NCBI GenBank assembly: GCA_018895315.1
Contig: JAHIOK010000157.1
Coordinates: forward strand, 1 to 6,677
Length of the DNA: 6,677 bases
Origin: Actinomycetota bacterium
GTDB lineage: Bacteria > Actinomycetota > Actinomycetes > Actinomycetales > Microbacteriaceae
Direction: 5' to 3'
In this document: positions 6,485 to 6,677 of the stretch, in pieces
Numbering within the stretch: position 1 is the stretch's first letter
How the letters are laid out: each line of letters begins with the position of its first letter
Position numbers and translations under genes: made by a program
The notes under the pieces: generated by a model
Told to the model about the DNA's origin: nothing
Databases searched by the model: none
The model's input: the letters and a program-made list of their open reading frames with translations, nothing else

Positions 6485-6677
6485 ATGACCGATCTGATCG
6501 ACACCACTGAGATGTACCTGCGCACGATCCTCGAGCTCGAAGAAGAGAACATCGTGCCGCTGCGTGCGCGCATCTCGGAGCGCCTGGGTCACTCCGGCCC
6601 CACCGTCTCGCAGACCGTCGGGCGGATGGAGCGCGACTGCCTCGTCGTCGTCTCCGACGACCGCAGCCTCGAGCTGA
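6485..6677 (+). CDS. ideR: DtxR/IdeR-type iron-dependent repressor, N-terminal part (partial)
   Basis: The first 64 codons are visible and the gene runs off the right edge. The protein is very close to DtxR and IdeR as I know them: [10 protein letters not shown] at 6-15, [21 protein letters not shown] at about 25-45 as the helix-turn-helix, then the wing up to RSLEL. M10, a ligand of the primary metal site, is present, as are S37, P39 and Q43, which contact DNA in DtxR. The other metal ligands (C102, E105, H106 and the ancillary site) lie outside the window. With ferrous iron the family dimerises and represses iron-uptake genes. Residue 52 is Cys where DtxR and IdeR have Gly (ERDCL for ERDGL). 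GGAGAG sits 6 bases before the ATG. The similarity favours the iron-type over the manganese MntR type. Confidence 0.95.
   Translation, partial: MTDLIDTTEMYLRTILELEEENIVPLRARISERLGHSGPTVSQTVGRMERDCLVVVSDDRSLEL

Overview
The window is high-GC actinobacterial DNA, most likely from Microbacterium or a close Microbacteriaceae relative. This rests on the G+C-rich codon use, on several proteins I recognise as actinobacterial types (XPB-like helicase with its helicase-associated partner, a CspB-type cold-shock protein with a C-terminal extension, a DUF3027 protein, actinobacterial SerC, DtxR/IdeR), and on promoters that look like bare -10 hexamers (TAGGCT, TAGGAT, TAGAAT) directly in front of start codons. 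It reads as ordinary chromosomal core. I saw no insertion sequence, prophage, tRNA, rRNA or CRISPR array.

Layout. Minus strand, 1-3822: the first 12 codons of a two-component response regulator (running off the left edge), the XPB/ERCC3-type DNA helicase, the helicase-associated XPB/Ssl2-like protein, and a small two-helix membrane protein that heads this run. The last two are 4 bases apart. Plus strand, 3855-4959: a promoter back to back with that of the membrane gene, a 5' leader with two hairpins, then cold-shock protein and DUF3027 protein overlapping by 17 bases. Minus strand, 4981-6093: serC, convergent with the DUF3027 gene and separated from it by 21 bases, with a shared hairpin. Plus strand from about 6181: a 45-residue lysine-rich protein, a strong hairpin terminator, and the first 64 codons of a DtxR/IdeR-type iron-dependent repressor running off the right edge.

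How they work together. The helicase and helicase-associated protein are probably partners in DNA repair or remodelling. The cold-shock protein (RNA binding) and the DUF3027 protein are probably translationally coupled. serC supplies serine and stands alone. The DtxR homologue may control its own promoter through an iron-box-like half-site. No gene window here is an obvious new system. The most interesting signals are at DNA level: a 26-base palindrome over the serC promoter, a mutually exclusive divergent promoter pair, an extremely acidic tail on the DUF3027 protein in place of the family's usual C-terminal part, and strong over-use of the heptamer GGATGCC/GGCATCC in coding and non-coding DNA. 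No stretch longer than 300 bases lacks a gene; the longest gap is the 138 bases between serC and the small basic protein.
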